A program made the translations under genes and the position numbers. This document shows positions 33,404 to 42,418 of a DNA stretch of 42,618 nucleotides, piece by piece (within the stretch, counting starts at the first letter, position 1; each line of letters begins with the position of its first letter). This stretch comes from an uncultured Lachnospiraceae bacterium (GTDB lineage Bacteria > Bacillota > Clostridia > Lachnospirales > Lachnospiraceae): the NCBI GenBank assembly GCA_910586015.1, contig CAJUGJ010000026.1:1-42618 (forward strand), in the 5' to 3' direction. Below the pieces are notes generated by a model. That model made no database searches. It was not told the origin of the DNA and saw only the letters and a list, made by a program, of their open reading frames with translations.

Positions 33404-33477
33404 AAATATACTATAATTTTTATTCTTTATGCAGTTTATAACTTTTATAAAGTATGGGTATAAACAAAATAGAAAGA

Positions 33478-33506
33478 TTGAAATAAATCCTTATTAGGTG
33501 TATTAT
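33478..33506 (+). promoter_or_regulatory. Probable promoter of the small-protein/macro-domain pair
   Basis: TTGAAA, 17 nt, TATTAT lies about 95 nt upstream of the first start codon. Confidence 0.45.
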
Positions 33507-33601
33507 AATATCAGATAGTAATTTGTTTGTGGTAGTATAAATACTTGAAAATTCCTATACATATTGTAAAATTAGAGATTTGGAGGTTACATAATCGGAT
33601 T

Positions 33602-33865
33602 ATGAATAATAATGAAGAAATGATTGCTCAAATCAAGATGTTATGTTTGTCTGTTACAGAAAATAATTATAACGCTGTAGTACAAAAAGGTTATGAACTT
33701 TTGGTTAAATTACATGATTTGGGTTTTGAAAAGCAAAATGTATATCAATCCTTAATTCAATATTATAATAGTTTAGGAGATAATCTTGCACGTGATTGTG
33801 CAGCAGATATCTTGGATTTTGTAGTTGGTTGGTGTTGTCCGCAAAAATGTATATGGAAAGAGTGA
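33602..33865 (+). CDS. Small helical protein of unknown function
   Basis: An 87-residue protein from the ATG 33602-33604; a GGAGG site lies 15 nt upstream, somewhat far, so the start is not certain. It is all-helical in appearance (EEMIAQIKMLCLSV, VVQKGYELLVKLHDLG, NVYQSLIQYYNSL) with a conserved-looking C-terminus ILDFVVGWCCPQKCIW. I recall anonymous proteins with this GWC-P ending in clostridia. It precedes the macro-domain gene by 31 nt. Confidence 0.6.
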   Translation: MNNNEEMIAQIKMLCLSVTENNYNAVVQKGYELLVKLHDLGFEKQNVYQSLIQYYNSLGDNLARDCAADILDFVVGWCCPQKCIWKE

Positions 33866-33896
33866 TGAAAAGTATAATATTAGAAAGGCGGATTCA

Positions 33897-34340
33897 ATGA
33901 ATTATATAGAAAAAATTCAAGATTTATTTAGTGTTCCAGAAGATTATTATTTGGTTCACTGTATTAGTGCAGATTTTGCTCTAGGAAAAGGAATTGCATT
34001 AGAATTTAAGAAACGGTTTGATATGAAGAACCTTTTAAATTCACAAAATCCAGATTATTTGGAACAGTGGATAGAAATTGGTGATAAGGCGGATTGTATT
34101 TTAATTGGGCGTGTTTTTAACCTTGTTACAAAAGAAAGATATTTTCATAAGCCTACCTATAAAACACTTCAGTGGTCACTTCAAATTATGTATAATATTT
34201 GTAAAAGTCAGTGTATTAAAAAGATTGCAATGCCATTGATAGGATGTGGATTAGATGGATTGAAGTGGGACAAAGTATCAGAGATTATTAAAGAATGTTT
34301 TGCAGATACAGACTGTGAAATTTTAGTTTGCAAACAGTAG
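33897..34340 (+). CDS. Macro-domain protein (ADP-ribose binding)
   Basis: A 147-residue single macro domain, start after AAAGGCGG. Motifs: LVHCISADFALGKGIALEFKK, where many macro domains have NAAN..L.GGGGVA, and the late loop MPLIGCGLDGLKWD. The SADFALGKGIA form resembles the TARG1/Poa1p branch, which hydrolyses ADP-ribose esters or ADP-ribose-1''-phosphate. It is probably co-transcribed with the small protein before it. Whether it reverses ADP-ribosylation here is inference. Confidence 0.85.
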   Translation: MNYIEKIQDLFSVPEDYYLVHCISADFALGKGIALEFKKRFDMKNLLNSQNPDYLEQWIEIGDKADCILIGRVFNLVTKERYFHKPTYKTLQWSLQIMYNICKSQCIKKIAMPLIGCGLDGLKWDKVSEIIKECFADTDCEILVCKQ

Positions 34341-34494
34341 TAATTCAAGAACGCCAAAAATATATCAAATGGAGTTCTCGAATTTTTAATAGAGGAAGTA
34401 TTGCAAAAGATAATAAAGCAGTGTATATTTAATTGTATATGATTAAGTATTACTACAAAATGTTAAGGAAAAATTTAAAAAATGGAGGAAGGAA

Positions 34495-36222
34495 ATGAAT
34501 TATTTAGAAAGTTATAGGGATTGGTGTACAAATTCTTATTTTGATGAAGCTACAAGACAGGAACTACTTGATTTAAAAGGAAAAGAAGCAGAGATAAGAG
34601 ATCGTTTTTATAGGGAATTGGAGTTTGGAACAGGAGGATTACGTGGCATAATTGGAGCTGGAACAAATCGAATGAATTTGTATACTGTTCGCAAAGCAAC
34701 ACAAGGATTAGCAAATTTTATTTTAAAAGAAGGCGGGGCAGAAAGAGGAGTTGCAATTGCCTATGATTCAAGAAATATGTCTCCAGAATTTAGTTTAGAG
34801 GCAGCATTATGTCTTTGTGCCAATCATATTAAAACATATCGGTTTGAATCTCTTAGACCTACTCCAGAATTGTCTTTTGCAGTACGAGAACTTGGATGTA
34901 TTGCGGGAATTGTAATTACAGCAAGTCATAATCCAGCAGAGTATAACGGCTATAAAGTTTATTGGGAAGATGGTGCTCAGATTACATATCCAAAAGATAA
35001 AGACATCATTGAGGAAGTAGAAAGGGTAAAGACATATTCCGAAGTGAAAACAATGTCTTTAAAAGAAGCAGAACAAAATGGACTATATCATGTTATTTCA
35101 GAGGAGTTGGATCAAAGATATTTAGAGGAATTAAAGAAGTTGGTTATCCATCCTGAAATGATTCATGAAATGGGAAAAGAATTAAAAATTGTCTATACCC
35201 CATTACATGGAACAGGAAATGTTTTGGTACGTCGTGTATTGTCTGAACTAGGCTTTGAACAGGTCTATGTTGTCCCAGAACAAGAATTACCAGACGGAAA
35301 CTTTTCAACAGTCAAATCTCCAAATCCAGAGGATCCAGCAGCATTTGCTTTAGCATTAAAATTAGCTAAGGAAAAGGGAGCAGAATTGGTACTTGCAACG
35401 GATCCAGATGCAGACAGATTAGGAGTTTATGCAAAAGATTCTAAAACAGGAGAGTATCATTCTTTTACAGGTAATATGTCAGGAATGCTCATCTGTGAAT
35501 ATATGCTCAGTCAAAAACGCGAACTTGGAAAAATTGCAAAGGATGGTACATTAGTAAGAACAGTTGTTACAACAAAAATGGCAGATAAAGTTGCAAAAGA
35601 GTATGAGCTTCGCTTAATTGAGGTGTTGACTGGATTTAAGTATATTGGAGAACAGATCAAATTTTTTGAACAAAATAAAAAGAATACCTATGAATTTGGA
35701 TTTGAAGAAAGTTATGGTTGTTTGATTGGAACATATGCAAGAGATAAAGACGCTGTTAGTGCAGTTATGATGTTATGTGAAGCAGCGGCTTATTATAAGA
35801 AGAAAGGATTGACCCTTTGGGATCAGATGCTTCAAATCTATGAAAAGTATGGATATTTCAAAGAAGGATTACAAACGATTACATTAAAGGGTATAGAAGG
35901 TTCAGAAAAGATCAGACAGATGATGGAAGACCTTAGAAATCATACTCCAGAGGAGTTAGCTGGTTTTAAGGTAAGAGCAATTAAGGACTATCAAAAAGGA
36001 ACGATTCGTTCTGCATTAGATGGAGAAATTATGCCAACAGAACTGCCAAAATCAAATGTTTTATATTTGGAATTGACAGATGATGCTTGGGTTTGTATCC
36101 GCCCATCTGGAACAGAGCCAAAGATTAAATTTTATATGGGAGTGAAGGGCTCAGAAAGAGAAGAAGCAGAAACATTGTTAGAGAACTTAACGAATGCTTT
36201 AATGAATTTAGTAAAAGAATAA
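34495..36222 (+). CDS. Phosphoglucomutase/phosphomannomutase family protein
   Basis: A 575-residue alpha-D-phosphohexomutase of the long Firmicute type (PgcA-like). The phosphoserine loop is TASHNPAEYNGYKVYW, the metal loop is ATDPDADRLGVY, the sugar-binding loop is EVLTGFKYIGEQ with EESYGCLIG, and the phosphate-binding loop is RPSGTEPKIKFY. The start follows GGAGGAAGGAA. It supplies glucose-1-phosphate for UDP-glucose, which links it to galE, though it is a separate transcript. Confidence 0.93.
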   Translation: MNYLESYRDWCTNSYFDEATRQELLDLKGKEAEIRDRFYRELEFGTGGLRGIIGAGTNRMNLYTVRKATQGLANFILKEGGAERGVAIAYDSRNMSPEFSLEAALCLCANHIKTYRFESLRPTPELSFAVRELGCIAGIVITASHNPAEYNGYKVYWEDGAQITYPKDKDIIEEVERVKTYSEVKTMSLKEAEQNGLYHVISEELDQRYLEELKKLVIHPEMIHEMGKELKIVYTPLHGTGNVLVRRVLSELGFEQVYVVPEQELPDGNFSTVKSPNPEDPAAFALALKLAKEKGAELVLATDPDADRLGVYAKDSKTGEYHSFTGNMSGMLICEYMLSQKRELGKIAKDGTLVRTVVTTKMADKVAKEYELRLIEVLTGFKYIGEQIKFFEQNKKNTYEFGFEESYGCLIGTYARDKDAVSAVMMLCEAAAYYKKKGLTLWDQMLQIYEKYGYFKEGLQTITLKGIEGSEKIRQMMEDLRNHTPEELAGFKVRAIKDYQKGTIRSALDGEIMPTELPKSNVLYLELTDDAWVCIRPSGTEPKIKFYMGVKGSEREEAETLLENLTNALMNLVKE

Positions 36223-36363
36223 AATTTGGAAGATTCTTAAATGAAAGGAATTCTTCACCGAAATATAAACTTATTTCCAAGAATGTCGATATATTTAACA
36301 GAAGGAATTTAAGACAGGGAAGTCCTAAGTTATTACCATAATTGAAATAAAGGAGGGATAGAT

Positions 36364-37128
36364 ATGGCAGGAAACATTTTTGGTTCTAATTTATTTAGTA
36401 GTTTTAATAATAATTCAGCCGGCTTTTTGGGCGAATATATGAGTATCCGCAACGGCAGTTATAAGAAGCTGTTAAAAGCATATTATGCTAAGACAAATGA
36501 TAATAACAGTTCTTCCAAGTCGAATAAAACAAATAAGTATGGCAATAAAATTGAAAGCAGCTTAAGTAAAGAGGAACGCTTAGAATATAGTGAAGCAAAG
36601 TCAGATGCAGACGCTTTGAAATCTTCAGCTGATAAGTTAAGAACAACCGGAAAGAATTCTTTGTTTAAACAGATCACAAAAATAGAGAAAGATGAAAAAA
36701 CCGGAGAAGAAAAAGAAGTAAAAACATATGACAGAGATGCAATTGTAGGTGCAGTAAAAGAATTTGTTGATAACTACAATAAAGTGATTAAGTCAGGAAG
36801 TGAACCAGATTCTACCTTGATGCTGCGTCGTACTATGCAGTTGACAAGCTTAACCAAAGCAAATTCCAGTCAACTTTCCAGAGTTGGTATTAAAATAGGA
36901 AGCAATAATCAGTTATCTATAGATGAGAATACCTTGAAAAAAGCAAATATAACTACATTAAAATCCTTGTTCCAAGGAACAGGATCTTATGCAGCAGAAG
37001 TTTCAAGGAAGGCGTCAGATATCAGCAGTATTGCACAGCAGGAAATCGATTCTGCAAAAACGTATTCGAATAAAGGTGGATATATTCCTTCTTATTCAAG
37101 CGGAACATTATTTGACAGTTTCTTCTAA
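36364..37128 (+). CDS. FliD-like (flagellar cap C-terminal domain) protein
   Basis: A 254-residue protein, start after AAGGAGGGATAGAT. The N-terminus is rich in Asn and Ser, and a lysine-rich part follows. The C-terminal half (AIVGAVKEFVDNYNKVIKSG, LRRTMQLTSLTK, LSRVGIKIGSNNQLSIDENT then LKSLFQGTGSYAAEV) resembles the C-terminal region of the flagellar cap protein FliD. It lacks the N-terminal FliD domain, and there are no flagellar genes here. Codon use looks somewhat less AT-rich than in its neighbours. Role unknown; possibly a secreted or surface filament protein. Confidence 0.6.
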   Translation: MAGNIFGSNLFSSFNNNSAGFLGEYMSIRNGSYKKLLKAYYAKTNDNNSSSKSNKTNKYGNKIESSLSKEERLEYSEAKSDADALKSSADKLRTTGKNSLFKQITKIEKDEKTGEEKEVKTYDRDAIVGAVKEFVDNYNKVIKSGSEPDSTLMLRRTMQLTSLTKANSSQLSRVGIKIGSNNQLSIDENTLKKANITTLKSLFQGTGSYAAEVSRKASDISSIAQQEIDSAKTYSNKGGYIPSYSSGTLFDSFF

Positions 37129-37136
37129 TGAAAAGA

Positions 37137-37191
37137 GAACTGTTGCAGGAAGTTAGAACAATATGCTTCATGCGACAGTTCCTTCTTTTTT
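37137..37191 (+). terminator. Intrinsic terminator after the FliD-like gene
   Basis: GAACTGT and ACAGTTC pair across a structured loop and are followed by CTTCTTTTTTG. Confidence 0.7.
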
Positions 37192-37255
37192 GTAAATTTA
37201 TCAATACTTTCTGATATAATTTTGATTTCCCTTTCAATTCCTTCTAAATTTAAAA

Positions 37256-38638
37256 TTATAGTTCTTCTTCTGTCAGTTCTGCTAATTGAGTAGCAAATAT
37301 TTCGCTCAATCCTAAATCAAATAAGAGTTGAAGAAGACCATAGCGATTTCGCAGTTCTTTTGCAAAGAGAATACTATTATAAACTAAAGTGCTATTTATT
37401 GCTTCTTGTTTTGGTTTTGTAGGAGCTCCTGCTTTTTCAAGCAGAGAAACGAAACGATCATAAGAAGGAAGATAGCTTTTGATCAATGCTTCTATCTTAC
37501 ACCAGTGCTGTTTTAAAATATCAAGTCGTTGAGAAACTTCTACAACTCCATTTTTATGCACCTGTTCTTCTAAACGCAATACTTCATCTGCACCTTGTCC
37601 ATAGTATTGACGCATTTCAGACTGCCAAAAAGGATAAGAAAAATTTTCAATATGAGTATGTGCCGATTCAAAATCAGGAGCACCTGCTGTATCTACAGTT
37701 GTAAGTAGTAATCTATATAATCTAATAGCAGTAACGGTACCAATTCCTACTTTAATTCCATGTAAAACAGGCGGAAGATTGTTTTGTAAAAAATCTAATT
37801 CCCAAAAGTGAGAAAGATGATGTTCACTGCCAGAGGCCGGTCTGGAATTTCCAACAAAACTCATTGCAATTCCAGATAATACAAGAGCTTCCATGATCTT
37901 ACCAACAGCTTTTAAACTCCAAGTGCGATTCGAATCAGAAAGTTCATTCGACTGTTCTTCATCGATTGTACTAATAATAGTATCAATAGATTGTCGTACC
38001 ATAGTTTCTACATATTCACAATGATATTCCCCTGTTAAAACAGAAGAAAGTTTCCAGTCAAGCAAAGCAATATATTTTCCTAAAATATCACCAATTCCAG
38101 CAGCAATCATTTTAGAAGGTGCAGCAGCCAGAACCGATAAATCTGCAATAATAGCCTCAGGAACATGTGTAGGAAGAGTTGTTTTCATATGCTCTAAAAT
38201 CAAACAGGAAACATTAGAAGCAAATCCATCCATTGATGGAGCTGTAGCAACAATATAAAAAGGTAGATGAAACTTATCACTAATATATTTGCCAAGATCA
38301 TTTAAAGTTCCTGTACCTACTGACATAACTAAATCAACAGAGGTTGGAAGTTTAGCAAGAAGCTTTCCAAGAGCAGTTTCATTCGGAATAAGTGTTTCTT
38401 CTTCAAAAAGACAAACTGTAACTAAAATATGTGCTTTGGTTAAAATAGAAAGCACCTCTTCACCAGCTGCCTTCATTGTATTTTGATCGGCAATTAAATA
38501 AACAGAGTGATATCCATATCGTTCTAATAATTCTGGTAGCTTTTTGTGAGCATCTTTTGAAATTTCGATTTCCTTTAAACTGGTAGAGTGCTCTCTGCCA
38601 CAACGACAGTTATGATATCCAGCTAAATAATTTTTCAT
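37256..38638 (-). CDS. sn-Glycerol-1-phosphate dehydrogenase (AraM/EgsA type)
   Basis: A 460-residue iron-alcohol-dehydrogenase-fold protein from the ATG after GAGGTTTT; the frame is open further upstream, but this start fits. It shows the NAD region SVGTGTLNDLGKYIS, the phosphate and metal-binding segment ATAPSMDGFASN, and histidines in ASGSEHHLSHFWE and LHGIKVGIGT. Family members make sn-glycerol-1-phosphate; bacterial AraM feeds heptaprenylglyceryl phosphate synthesis. It is the last gene of the aromatic operon, 38 nt after aroA, which is an unusual setting. Confidence 0.8.
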   Translation of the reverse strand: MKNYLAGYHNCRCGREHSTSLKEIEISKDAHKKLPELLERYGYHSVYLIADQNTMKAAGEEVLSILTKAHILVTVCLFEEETLIPNETALGKLLAKLPTSVDLVMSVGTGTLNDLGKYISDKFHLPFYIVATAPSMDGFASNVSCLILEHMKTTLPTHVPEAIIADLSVLAAAPSKMIAAGIGDILGKYIALLDWKLSSVLTGEYHCEYVETMVRQSIDTIISTIDEEQSNELSDSNRTWSLKAVGKIMEALVLSGIAMSFVGNSRPASGSEHHLSHFWELDFLQNNLPPVLHGIKVGIGTVTAIRLYRLLLTTVDTAGAPDFESAHTHIENFSYPFWQSEMRQYYGQGADEVLRLEEQVHKNGVVEVSQRLDILKQHWCKIEALIKSYLPSYDRFVSLLEKAGAPTKPKQEAINSTLVYNSILFAKELRNRYGLLQLLFDLGLSEIFATQLAELTEEEL

Positions 38639-38676
38639 AAAACCTCGATTCTGTCCGTTTTTGGACTTTTTTATGC

Positions 38677-39966
38677 TTAATGGCAAAGTCTACTTAAATC
38701 TTGAAAAAAGGATGGATAGGAGATTGTGACACAATCAGCATCTAGGATATTGGTAGAACCCTTTGCTGCTAATCCAGCAACTGCTGCTGACATTGCAATA
38801 CGGTGATCCTTTTGACTTTGCATAGTAATTCCATGTAGAGAAGAGCCACCAACAATTTTCATTCCATCTTCTGTTGCCGAAATATCTGCACCCATCTCAG
38901 AAAGGAAGTTCACAACGGCATCAATTCGATTGGATTCTTTTACTTTTAACTCTTTGGCATCTCGAATAATAGTTTCCCCCTCAGCAAAACATGCCATGAC
39001 TGCAATAACAGGAAGTTCATCAATTAAAGTTGGAATCATTTCACCTTCAATCACACATCCGTGCATTTTACTGGAATGAACTCGAATATTGCAAAATACT
39101 TCTCCACCTTCTTGATTAACTTCTTCTAATTGATAATTGACACCCATTTTTTCACAGACTTTTAAAATACCATCTCTTGTTGGATTGACGCCAACTTCTT
39201 CAATAACAAGTTCAGAATTTGGCAAAATGGCAGCTGCTGCAATAAAGTAAGCAGCTGAAGAAATATCTCCCGGAACTTGAATTTTACAGGCAGTAAGTAT
39301 CGGATTAGGAGTAATCGTAACAGTAGTATTTTCACATGTAATCTCTGCTCCAAATTGACGAAGCATAAGTTCTGTATGATTTCTAGAAATATAAGGTTCT
39401 ATAACAGAAGTTTTACCTTCTGCATACATTCCTGCAAGTAAAATACAGGATTTTACCTGAGCAGAAGCGACAGGAGAGTGATAGCAAATACCATGTAAAG
39501 AAGAATTGGTTTTCTTAATAAGAAGTGGTGCACATCCATTTTCTAGTTGACTATTAATATTTCCTCCCATCTGAGTAAGAGGTTGAATAATTCGATTCAT
39601 TGGACGGCGTACAATCGAGGCATCACCAGTTAAAATACTGTCAAATGGCTGACCGCATAAAATACCAGCTATAAGCCGCATAGTGGTGCCGCTGTTTCCT
39701 ACATCGAGAGAATTTGCAGGAGCATGAAGTCCATTTAAACCATTTCCATGTACAAGCACATGCCCTTTTTGGGGGTCATTTTCTACTGAAATTCCAAGAT
39801 TAGAAAAACAGCGGATAGTAGAAAGACAATCCGCACTTTCTAAAAAATTTTCAATAACAGTAGTTCCCTTTGCTAAAGCTCCAAACATAACAGCACGGTG
39901 AGAAATAGATTTATCTCCCGGCACCTTTATCTGTCCAAAAATGGAAGAGACACTGTCAATTATCAT
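38677..39966 (-). CDS. aroA: 3-Phosphoshikimate 1-carboxyvinyltransferase (EPSP synthase)
   Basis: A 429-residue enzyme joining PEP and shikimate-3-phosphate. Motifs: VPGDKSISHRAVM, LDVGNSGTTMRLI, the RPMNRIIQPL segment, and the C-terminal KVKESNRIDAV and DHRIAMS blocks. The start follows GGAAAGGAGCTTTT, 15 nt after tyrA. It is the sixth step of the shikimate pathway, in one operon with the first-step enzyme aroF. Confidence 0.96.
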   Translation of the reverse strand: MIIDSVSSIFGQIKVPGDKSISHRAVMFGALAKGTTVIENFLESADCLSTIRCFSNLGISVENDPQKGHVLVHGNGLNGLHAPANSLDVGNSGTTMRLIAGILCGQPFDSILTGDASIVRRPMNRIIQPLTQMGGNINSQLENGCAPLLIKKTNSSLHGICYHSPVASAQVKSCILLAGMYAEGKTSVIEPYISRNHTELMLRQFGAEITCENTTVTITPNPILTACKIQVPGDISSAAYFIAAAAILPNSELVIEEVGVNPTRDGILKVCEKMGVNYQLEEVNQEGGEVFCNIRVHSSKMHGCVIEGEMIPTLIDELPVIAVMACFAEGETIIRDAKELKVKESNRIDAVVNFLSEMGADISATEDGMKIVGGSSLHGITMQSQKDHRIAMSAAVAGLAAKGSTNILDADCVTISYPSFFQDLSRLCH

Positions 39967-39981
39967 AAAAGCTCCTTTCCC

Positions 39982-41097
39982 TTATTGACGCTCGTAGATT
40001 GTATAATTTTTTCCCTTTAAAATTCGAATTGCACCCATTAAAGATTCTTCATCATAAAATTCAATGCGAAGAACCCCCTGTTCAAACTCACGATTGTGTA
40101 CAATTCCAATGTTTTTAATACTAAGACTGTTACTTCCAAGTAAAGTTGCAATACTTGCAATCGCTCCCGGTTCATCAGTAATATCTAAATAGGTTTCATA
40201 GATTGGAGTAATAATTCCCATAAAACGATTTGGAATCTGACTACGATATTCTCCCGCAAGATAAAACATATCATAGAGTTCTTTCTCATTCTTTTCTTTT
40301 AATACAGTTAAAGAGTGATTTAATAAATGAATATATTGTTCCAACATCATACAAATACTTTCTGTATTGGTTAAACAGATATTTTGCCACATGACAGGAG
40401 AAGAGGAAGCAATTCTAGTAATATCTTTAAAACCACCTGCTGCAAGTAGCTTCATCTGTTCTGTACGAGTTGAATCAGTGCGAATAAGATTGACAAGTTG
40501 TGCAGCGATAATATGAGGAACATGGCTGATTGCCGCAGTAATGTTATCATGTTCTTTCGCATCTAATATAATAGGAAGAGCGTGAAGTCGTTTGACAAAA
40601 GAGATCATTGTTTCTAACTTTTCATTCGATACATACTCAGTAGGTGTCAAAATATAATAAGCATTTTCAAGAAGTGTAGCACAGGCATGGGCATACCCTG
40701 TTTTTTCAGAACCTGCCATTGGATGACCACCAATAAAATAGGAAGAAAATCCACATTCCTGTGCAAAATGATGAATACTTCCCTTGACACTGCCTACATC
40801 TGTTAAGATACAATCCTTTTTTAACACTACATTTGTAAGCTGTTTTAAATAATCTAAATTAGTTAGCACAGGAGCACATAAAAGAATCATATCACAGACT
40901 GTAAAATCATTGAGATCCGAAGTAATCTCATCGATCACTCCATCTGCTTTTGCAGCTAAAAGTCCCAGACTTTTCTGATCTTTATGATGATCAAATACTA
41001 TGATATGAAAGGCATTGGAATCTTGTTTTAAGGCTTTTGCAATAGACCCCCCAATCAGCCCAAAGCCAATAAAGCCAATTTCTGATATTGTGTTCAT
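39982..41097 (-). CDS. tyrA: Prephenate dehydrogenase with ACT domain
   Basis: A 371-residue protein making 4-hydroxyphenylpyruvate for tyrosine. The NAD motif is IGFIGFGLIGGSIAKAL, the substrate region is GGHPMAGSEKTGY, and the catalytic-histidine segment is AAISHVPHI. From about residue 300 an ACT domain (DEPGAIASIATLLGSN) suggests tyrosine feedback. The start follows AATCGAGGAATT. Confidence 0.94.
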   Translation of the reverse strand: MNTISEIGFIGFGLIGGSIAKALKQDSNAFHIIVFDHHKDQKSLGLLAAKADGVIDEITSDLNDFTVCDMILLCAPVLTNLDYLKQLTNVVLKKDCILTDVGSVKGSIHHFAQECGFSSYFIGGHPMAGSEKTGYAHACATLLENAYYILTPTEYVSNEKLETMISFVKRLHALPIILDAKEHDNITAAISHVPHIIAAQLVNLIRTDSTRTEQMKLLAAGGFKDITRIASSSPVMWQNICLTNTESICMMLEQYIHLLNHSLTVLKEKNEKELYDMFYLAGEYRSQIPNRFMGIITPIYETYLDITDEPGAIASIATLLGSNSLSIKNIGIVHNREFEQGVLRIEFYDEESLMGAIRILKGKNYTIYERQ

Positions 41098-41190
41098 AAT
41101 TCCTCGATTCTGTCCAAAAATAGACGAAAAATTCTTATGCTTTTAATCATATCATAACAATGGTTTTTCTGTAAAGATTGTTTTCATGAT

Positions 41191-42210
41191 TTATATACCA
41201 AACTGCTTTCCAGAAAGTTGAATAAATGGACGCAGTTCTTCACAGAGATGATCAAATTGAGAAAAAGTTAAAGACTGTGGACCGTCTGAGAGAGCAGTAG
41301 CAGGATTTGGATGAGTTTCGATCATTAATCCGTCTGCTCCAGCCGCTACACTGGCTTTAGATAATGGTGCAACAAGACTACGAATTCCTGTAGCATGACT
41401 TGGATCAACAATGATTGGAAGATGGCTCTTTTCCTTAATAACCGGAACAGCACTCAAATCGAGAGTATTTCTTGTCGCTGTTTCGAAGGTACGAATTCCT
41501 CTTTCACATAATACAACATTTGGATTTCCCTCTGCCATAATATACTCCGCTGCATTAAGCCATTCTTCTATAGTAGCAGAAAGACCACGTTTTAATAAAA
41601 CGGGAAGTTTTGTCTTTCCAGCTTCTTTTAACAGATAGAAATTTTGCATATTTCTTGCTCCAATCTGAAGCATATCAACGTATTTAACTGCTGCTTCAAT
41701 CGCAGCAAGACTGGTAACTTCACATACAATAGAAAGTCCAGTAGCCTCTTTTGCCTCTTTCATTAATTTTAAACCATTTTCCTCTAAACCCTGAAAAGAG
41801 TAAGGAGACGTTCTTGGCTTATATGCGCCACCTCGTAAAATTTGTGCACCAGCTTTTTTAATTGCCAATGCAGTTTCCATAACTTGCTCTTCACTTTCTA
41901 CTGCACAAGGACCAGACATAATAACAAAAGAGCCCCTGCCAATTTTTACAGAACCTACCTGTACAACAGAATCTTCAGGATGAAACTTCCGATTGGCAAG
42001 TTTATAACTTTCTGTTACAGGAACGATTTTTTCAACATCTTCTGCAATTTCCAAATTTTTATTTAATAACTTTGTTTTATCTCCTACCACACCAATAATC
42101 GTAACTTCTTTTCCAGCAGATAGATGAACATCTAAGCCCGCTTCTTTTATCATATCTAAAATATGCCGAATAGACGATTCCTTCGCCTGTGGCTTCATTA
42201 CAATAATCAT
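41191..42210 (-). CDS. aroF: 3-Deoxy-7-phosphoheptulonate (DAHP) synthase
   Basis: A 339-residue enzyme condensing PEP and erythrose-4-phosphate, the first shikimate step. The start ATG follows AAAGGAGGACTTT; a longer open frame to 42282 overlaps the promoter and is not used. Residues 1-70 form the N-terminal ferredoxin-like regulatory domain. The barrel shows MSGPCAVESEEQ, RGGAYKPRTSPYSF, CEVTS, a KRG loop (LLKRGLS) and the metal site DPSHATG. This is the Thermotoga-like type. It leads the aroF-tyrA-aroA-araM operon. Confidence 0.95.
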   Translation of the reverse strand: MIIVMKPQAKESSIRHILDMIKEAGLDVHLSAGKEVTIIGVVGDKTKLLNKNLEIAEDVEKIVPVTESYKLANRKFHPEDSVVQVGSVKIGRGSFVIMSGPCAVESEEQVMETALAIKKAGAQILRGGAYKPRTSPYSFQGLEENGLKLMKEAKEATGLSIVCEVTSLAAIEAAVKYVDMLQIGARNMQNFYLLKEAGKTKLPVLLKRGLSATIEEWLNAAEYIMAEGNPNVVLCERGIRTFETATRNTLDLSAVPVIKEKSHLPIIVDPSHATGIRSLVAPLSKASVAAGADGLMIETHPNPATALSDGPQSLTFSQFDHLCEELRPFIQLSGKQFGI

Positions 42211-42253
42211 AAAGTCCTCCTTTATATTCCATAAAAAATAAATTAGCGGTCTT

Positions 42254-42282
42254 ATTGTATTCGATTCTGTCTGTTTTGTCAA
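42254..42282 (-). promoter_or_regulatory. Promoter of the aromatic operon
   Basis: On the minus strand, TTGACA (42277-42282), 17 nt, TACAAT (42254-42259), 44 nt upstream of the aroF start. The short leader leaves no room for a T-box or attenuator. Confidence 0.8.
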
Positions 42283-42343
42283 TACTATTTTACGTTGAAG
42301 CGTAACACTTTAAAGTGAAAAAACATACAAATTAATAAAAAGA

Positions 42344-42401
42344 ACTATTATACTAAAAATTAGATATGATATCTTATATCTTTCATTTTTAGTATAACAG
42401 T
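42344..42401 (-). terminator. Long-stem terminator after the right-edge gene
   Basis: ACTATTATACTAAAAAT and ATTTTTAGTATAACAGT pair over 17 bp with one mismatch around an AT-rich loop with its own ATATC pairing. On the minus strand the stem is followed by TTCTTTTTATT. The rest of 42283-42343 has only small palindromes (CACTTTAAAGTG). Confidence 0.75.
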
Positions 42402-42418
42402 CCTTTTACAATTAGAAA

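Noticed and set aside
33375..33405. GTGGATTGAAAC-like end resembling a type I CRISPR repeat
   Set aside because: Only a single copy is present, with no spacing pattern, no second repeat and no cas gene; the motif fits an IS605-type right end better.
42211..42282. Longer N-terminus for DAHP synthase
   Set aside because: It would overlap the -35 and -10 boxes and bypass the strong AAAGGAGG site at the inner ATG.
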